Below are positions 4,777 to 7,463 of a stretch of 7,463 nt of DNA, piece by piece. Position 1 is the stretch's first letter, and each line of letters starts with the position of its first letter. The notes under the pieces are model-generated. The model was not told the DNA's origin and searched no databases. It worked only from the letters and a program-made list of their open reading frames with translations. This stretch comes from Gammaproteobacteria bacterium (lineage in GTDB: Bacteria > Pseudomonadota > Gammaproteobacteria > Steroidobacterales > BM003), in assembly GCA_026193125.1 (NCBI GenBank), contig JAPHSC010000126.1, forward strand, positions 1 through 7,463, given 5' to 3'. The position numbers were made by a program, and so were the translations under genes.

Positions 4777-6965
4777 GGCGATTTGCATTTCGATCGTTAT
4801 TGATCGCCGGGGCTGTTCTTTGGGGCAGCTCGCTCTATTTGCTCGCCGAGACAACCCAGAACTGGGCCCAGTTTTCGCGTACCCACGAGGCCATGCTGCT
4901 GATCAATGGCGTCGGCGCCTTGGTCTTGCTGGTGCTAATTGGTGGCAACCTTATAAGCCTGGCACGGGATTATCGCCAGCTGGTTCCCGGCTCCCGTCTC
5001 AGGACCCGCATGGTGACCATGTTCTCGGTGTTGGCAGTACTGCCGGTCCTGGTGGTGTTTTATTTTTCCGTGCAATTTTTGAACCGTGGCATCGAGAGTT
5101 GGTTCAACGTTGAAATAGACCAGGGTCTTAGCCAGGCCCTGGAACTCAGCCGCACCGCGCTGGAATTGCGCAAGCGCGAGTATATGGAGCGCACGCGCAG
5201 CATGGCAGGAATCCTGGGGCGCTGGCCCGATTCCCAGTTGGTCCAGGAAATGAGTCTCCTGCGACGTGAAAACGGTGCCCAGGAGGTCACCATAGCCAGT
5301 GCCAACAGTCGCATCATCGCAACCAGCTCCGAGCGTGCCGGCGGCTTTGCACCGGTACGCCAGGTAGCAGAGATATTGCTGCAGACCCGGCAGGGTCTGG
5401 ACTATGTCCGGCTGGAGCCCATGACCGACGGTGGCTATGTGATCGTTACTGCCGCCCCGTTGATGGAGCTCGGACCGGGTACCGAGACGCGGGTGCTGAT
5501 TGTCGAGTACCCGGTGCCCGAGCGATTAAGTCGCCTGGCTGACGGAGTGCTGCTTGCCTATGACAAGTACGGGGAGCTGAAATATCTGCGTCAGCCCTTG
5601 AAGACCAGTTTTACGCTAACCCTTTCCCTGGTTCTGTTTCTCGCCCTGCTCCTGGCCATCAATGGTGCCTTCTTTGCGTCACGGGTTTTGCTCAAGCCCA
5701 TTCCGAACCTGTTGGCGGGAACACGGGCTGTAGCAAAGGGCGATTTCGATGTGCGCTTGCCGCAGCAGTCAAGGGATGAACTTGGTTTTCTGGTGGACTC
5801 CTTTAATGATATGACGCGCAAGCTTGCGCGGGCCCGGGAGGAAAATCTGCATCATGAGCATCAGGTGGAGGCTGAGCGCTCACGTCTCGCCATTATTCTT
5901 GCCCGTTTGTCCACGGGCGTAATTTCCATGGACCGGTCTATGGTCGTGCACACGGCAAATCAGGCCGCAGGCGCAATCCTGGGCGTGGAACTTGAGAACT
6001 CTGTGGGGCAGGCCCTGCCGGAACTGGGCGGCGAGCACCCGCTGCTCAAACAGTTCGTGGAGGCCGTGGAGCCGCAATTGCGCAAGGGCCGGACGGAATG
6101 GCGAGAGCAAATCGCCCTGCGTGGAGAGTTCGGAAGCCGGGTAATAATTTTTGCCTGCAGCGCCCTGCCGGGTGAGCCGGGTGACGATGGCGACGTGGTT
6201 GCGGTGTTCGATGACATTACCGCATTGCTGCAAGGTCAACGCGACGCGGCCTGGGGAGAAGTAGCCCGTCGGCTCGCGCATGAAATCAAGAATCCACTGA
6301 CGCCCATCCAGTTATCAGCGGAGAGAATACGCAGGAAATACCTGGAGAGTATGGGCGAGGAAGAGGGCCAGGTGCTGGATAGGGCCACCCATATCATCGT
6401 TCAGCAGGTGGAGGCCATGAAGGAAATGGTCGATGCCTTCCGCGACTACGCGCGGGCTCCGGACCTGGATATGACTGTGCTGGATGTGAACGAGATCGTG
6501 ATGGAAGTGGGTGATCTGTACCGCGCTCGGGACTTTGGTATTACCCTGTATATGAACCTGGATCGGGAGATCCCGCCAGTGGAGGCGGATCGCGGACGCT
6601 TGCGCCAGATATTGCACAATCTGATTCGTAATTCGGTGGAGGCGTTGGCAGGAAGCGACCAGGGCGAAATTCATCTCATCACGCGCTTGCGCAAGGCAGA
6701 GGATTACCAGGCGGTCGAGTTAACGGTGGAAGACAACGGTCCCGGCTTCGACATGGAAAATGTAGACCACCTGTTTGACCCCTATGTGACCTCCAAGCCA
6801 AAGGGGACAGGTCTTGGCCTGGCTATCGTAAAGAAGCTGATTGAAGAACATGGAGGCAGCATTGATGCCCGCAATCGGGAGGCTGGTGGAGCGCGGATCG
6901 AAATTGTATTGCCTTTGAACGAGGCGTCGCGCAATGCCATGATGCCACGACTGCTTCGTCGCTAG
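4758..6965 (+). CDS. ntrY: NtrY-type membrane histidine kinase
   Basis: This inner-membrane sensor kinase has 735 residues. Three membrane segments lie at about 13-30, 47-68 and 86-108. An extracytoplasmic domain follows (about 109-282), then a fourth segment (284-308). HAMP spans about 309-362 (LLKPI...DELGFLVDSFNDM), and PAS about 372-480. The H-box HEIKNPLTPI carries phospho-acceptor His508. The ATPase domain has an N-box with Asn621 and Asn625 (HNLIRNSVEAL), a G1 box EDNGPGFD, and F/G2 boxes LFDPYVTSKPKGTGLGLAI. Nothing essential is missing, so it should be active. NtrY-NtrX systems have been tied to nitrogen, redox or respiratory control in other bacteria; the signal here is unknown. The ATG at 4758, inside the DUF4390 gene, is preferred over an in-frame TTG at 4749. 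No strong Shine-Dalgarno sequence is seen, consistent with coupled translation. A GlnL/NtrB identity is unlikely given the four membrane segments. Confidence 0.93.
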   Translation: MATQTLRRFAFRSLLIAGAVLWGSSLYLLAETTQNWAQFSRTHEAMLLINGVGALVLLVLIGGNLISLARDYRQLVPGSRLRTRMVTMFSVLAVLPVLVVFYFSVQFLNRGIESWFNVEIDQGLSQALELSRTALELRKREYMERTRSMAGILGRWPDSQLVQEMSLLRRENGAQEVTIASANSRIIATSSERAGGFAPVRQVAEILLQTRQGLDYVRLEPMTDGGYVIVTAAPLMELGPGTETRVLIVEYPVPERLSRLADGVLLAYDKYGELKYLRQPLKTSFTLTLSLVLFLALLLAINGAFFASRVLLKPIPNLLAGTRAVAKGDFDVRLPQQSRDELGFLVDSFNDMTRKLARAREENLHHEHQVEAERSRLAIILARLSTGVISMDRSMVVHTANQAAGAILGVELENSVGQALPELGGEHPLLKQFVEAVEPQLRKGRTEWREQIALRGEFGSRVIIFACSALPGEPGDDGDVVAVFDDITALLQGQRDAAWGEVARRLAHEIKNPLTPIQLSAERIRRKYLESMGEEEGQVLDRATHIIVQQVEAMKEMVDAFRDYARAPDLDMTVLDVNEIVMEVGDLYRARDFGITLYMNLDREIPPVEADRGRLRQILHNLIRNSVEALAGSDQGEIHLITRLRKAEDYQAVELTVEDNGPGFDMENVDHLFDPYVTSKPKGTGLGLAIVKKLIEEHGGSIDARNREAGGARIEIVLPLNEASRNAMMPRLLRR

Positions 6966-7139
6966 AATTTCAGTCGAACAAAGGATTCTCTTGTCTATAC
7001 ATGAACCCTTATCTTACGTCCGAGGAAACCATCTTCTGTGTTGCCAGTCTGCGCGGGATCCACTTGCCTGCGACCCACATCCAGAATTTGGCCCATACTT
7101 GATATTCGGTTCGCCGAGAATAAATCAGAGGCACTCGAA
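6966..7139. other. 174-bp gap between ntrY and ntrX, nothing firm in it
   Basis: This is the only sizeable gap inside the rightward gene run. It contains one ATG-started frame of 33 codons (7001-7102) with no well-placed Shine-Dalgarno sequence and no recognisable motif, so it is not called as a gene. I see no strong terminator hairpin with a U-run and no convincing sigma-70 or sigma-54 promoter. A separate weak promoter for ntrX here is possible but not demonstrated. Confidence 0.5.
7127..7131 (+). promoter_or_regulatory. Ribosome binding site deciding the ntrX TTG start
   Basis: AGAGG lies eight bases before the TTG at 7140. It supports this non-ATG start over the ATG at 7158, which falls inside the first beta strand of the receiver domain. 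Confidence 0.6.
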
Positions 7140-7463
7140 TTGAGCACTCCACACATAATGGTTGTAGATGACGAGGCTGATATTCGAAGCCTCTTGCAGG
7201 AGATTCTTTCGGATGAGGGCTACGAGGTCAGGGTGGCAGCGGACGCAGCCCAGGCGCGCGAGCAATACGCCGCACGGGTACCGGACCTGGTATTGCTGGA
7301 TATCTGGATGCCTGGCACCGATGGCATAACCTTGTTGAAGGAATGGGCGGCTGAAGGCCTCAAGAGTGTGGTGGTCATGATGTCTGGCCACGGTACCGTA
7401 GATGCCGCGATAGAGTCCGTCCGTCTGGGTGCGTTCGACTTCATCGAGAAACCCTTGTCTCTG
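7140..7463 (+). CDS. ntrX: NtrX-type response regulator, N-terminal receiver domain (partial)
   Basis: The visible 108 codons form an almost complete receiver domain of the partner regulator for NtrY. The frame starts at TTG (M-S-T-P-H-I-M-V-V-D-D-E). The acidic pocket is Asp10/Asp11, the phospho-acceptor is Asp54 in LLDIWMPGTDG, the switch Ser is Ser82 in MMSGHGT, and the conserved Lys is Lys104 in FDFIEKPLS. The phrases LDIWMP and MMSGHGT...FDFIEKPLS are typical of the NtrX subgroup rather than NtrC. Family members continue with an AAA+ sigma-54-interaction domain and a Fis-type helix-turn-helix, which would lie beyond the right edge and are not seen. The frame is open to the last base. His508 of NtrY is the expected phosphate donor (inference from adjacency). 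Confidence 0.92.
   Translation, partial: MSTPHIMVVDDEADIRSLLQEILSDEGYEVRVAADAAQAREQYAARVPDLVLLDIWMPGTDGITLLKEWAAEGLKSVVVMMSGHGTVDAAIESVRLGAFDFIEKPLSL

Noticed and set aside
7086..7102. Sigma-54-like promoter TTGGCCCATACTTGAT upstream of ntrX
   Set aside because: The GG is present but the required GC at the -12 element and correct GG-N10-GC spacing are absent.
7001..7102. 33-codon small gene between ntrY and ntrX
   Set aside because: The purine-rich AAAGGA is about 15 bases from the ATG, too far, and the peptide shows no signal, membrane segment or known motif; kept only as part of the gap finding.
7099..7126. Sigma-70 promoter TTGATA-16-TAAATC for ntrX
   Set aside because: The -10 matches poorly (3 of 6), and transcription would start at or after the AGAGG ribosome binding site, leaving it out of the message.

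Overview
The window looks like a conserved core chromosomal segment of a gammaproteobacterium. The base composition is fairly GC-rich, the genes are tightly packed, and no mobile element, CRISPR array, rRNA or tRNA is visible. The gene order is a tsaP-like LysM gene transcribed away from def-fmt-rsmB, followed by a DUF4390 gene and an NtrY/NtrX two-component pair. As remembered family knowledge, not a search result, this is the neighbourhood of the tsaP/dprA-def-fmt-rsmB-trkA locus of Pseudomonas and of marine gammaproteobacteria. The precise genus cannot be fixed from the sequence alone.

Layout. The minus strand (27-1124) carries a secreted LysM protein of the TsaP type. About seven codons of a possible next gene, by synteny perhaps dprA, follow it at the left edge. 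A divergent intergenic region of about 230 bp (1125-1356) holds an extended -10 promoter pointing right, a perfect 6-bp-arm inverted repeat beside it, a short direct repeat, and a leader able to form a long hairpin. The plus strand then carries def (peptide deformylase), fmt (Met-tRNA formyltransferase), rsmB (16S rRNA m5C967 methyltransferase), a secreted DUF4390 protein and ntrY (membrane histidine kinase). These five are spaced by a few bases or overlap, as expected for one operon. A 174-bp gap (6966-7139) separates ntrY from ntrX, whose receiver domain runs off the right edge.

How the genes work together. Fmt formylates initiator Met-tRNA and Def removes the formyl group from nascent chains, while RsmB modifies the ribosomal P-site region, so the first half is a translation-initiation module. 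The second half is an envelope-sensing module. NtrY has four predicted membrane segments, an extracytoplasmic domain, HAMP, PAS and a complete kinase core, and NtrX is its receiver partner. The DUF4390 protein is exported and its gene overlaps ntrY, which makes it a candidate periplasmic accessory of that sensor (inference).

Nothing here is an obviously new biological system. The points most worth a second look are the DUF4390-NtrY coupling, the structured def leader with its adjacent operator-like palindrome, the ntrY-ntrX gap, and a Gly-to-Asn change in the SAM-binding motif of RsmB.
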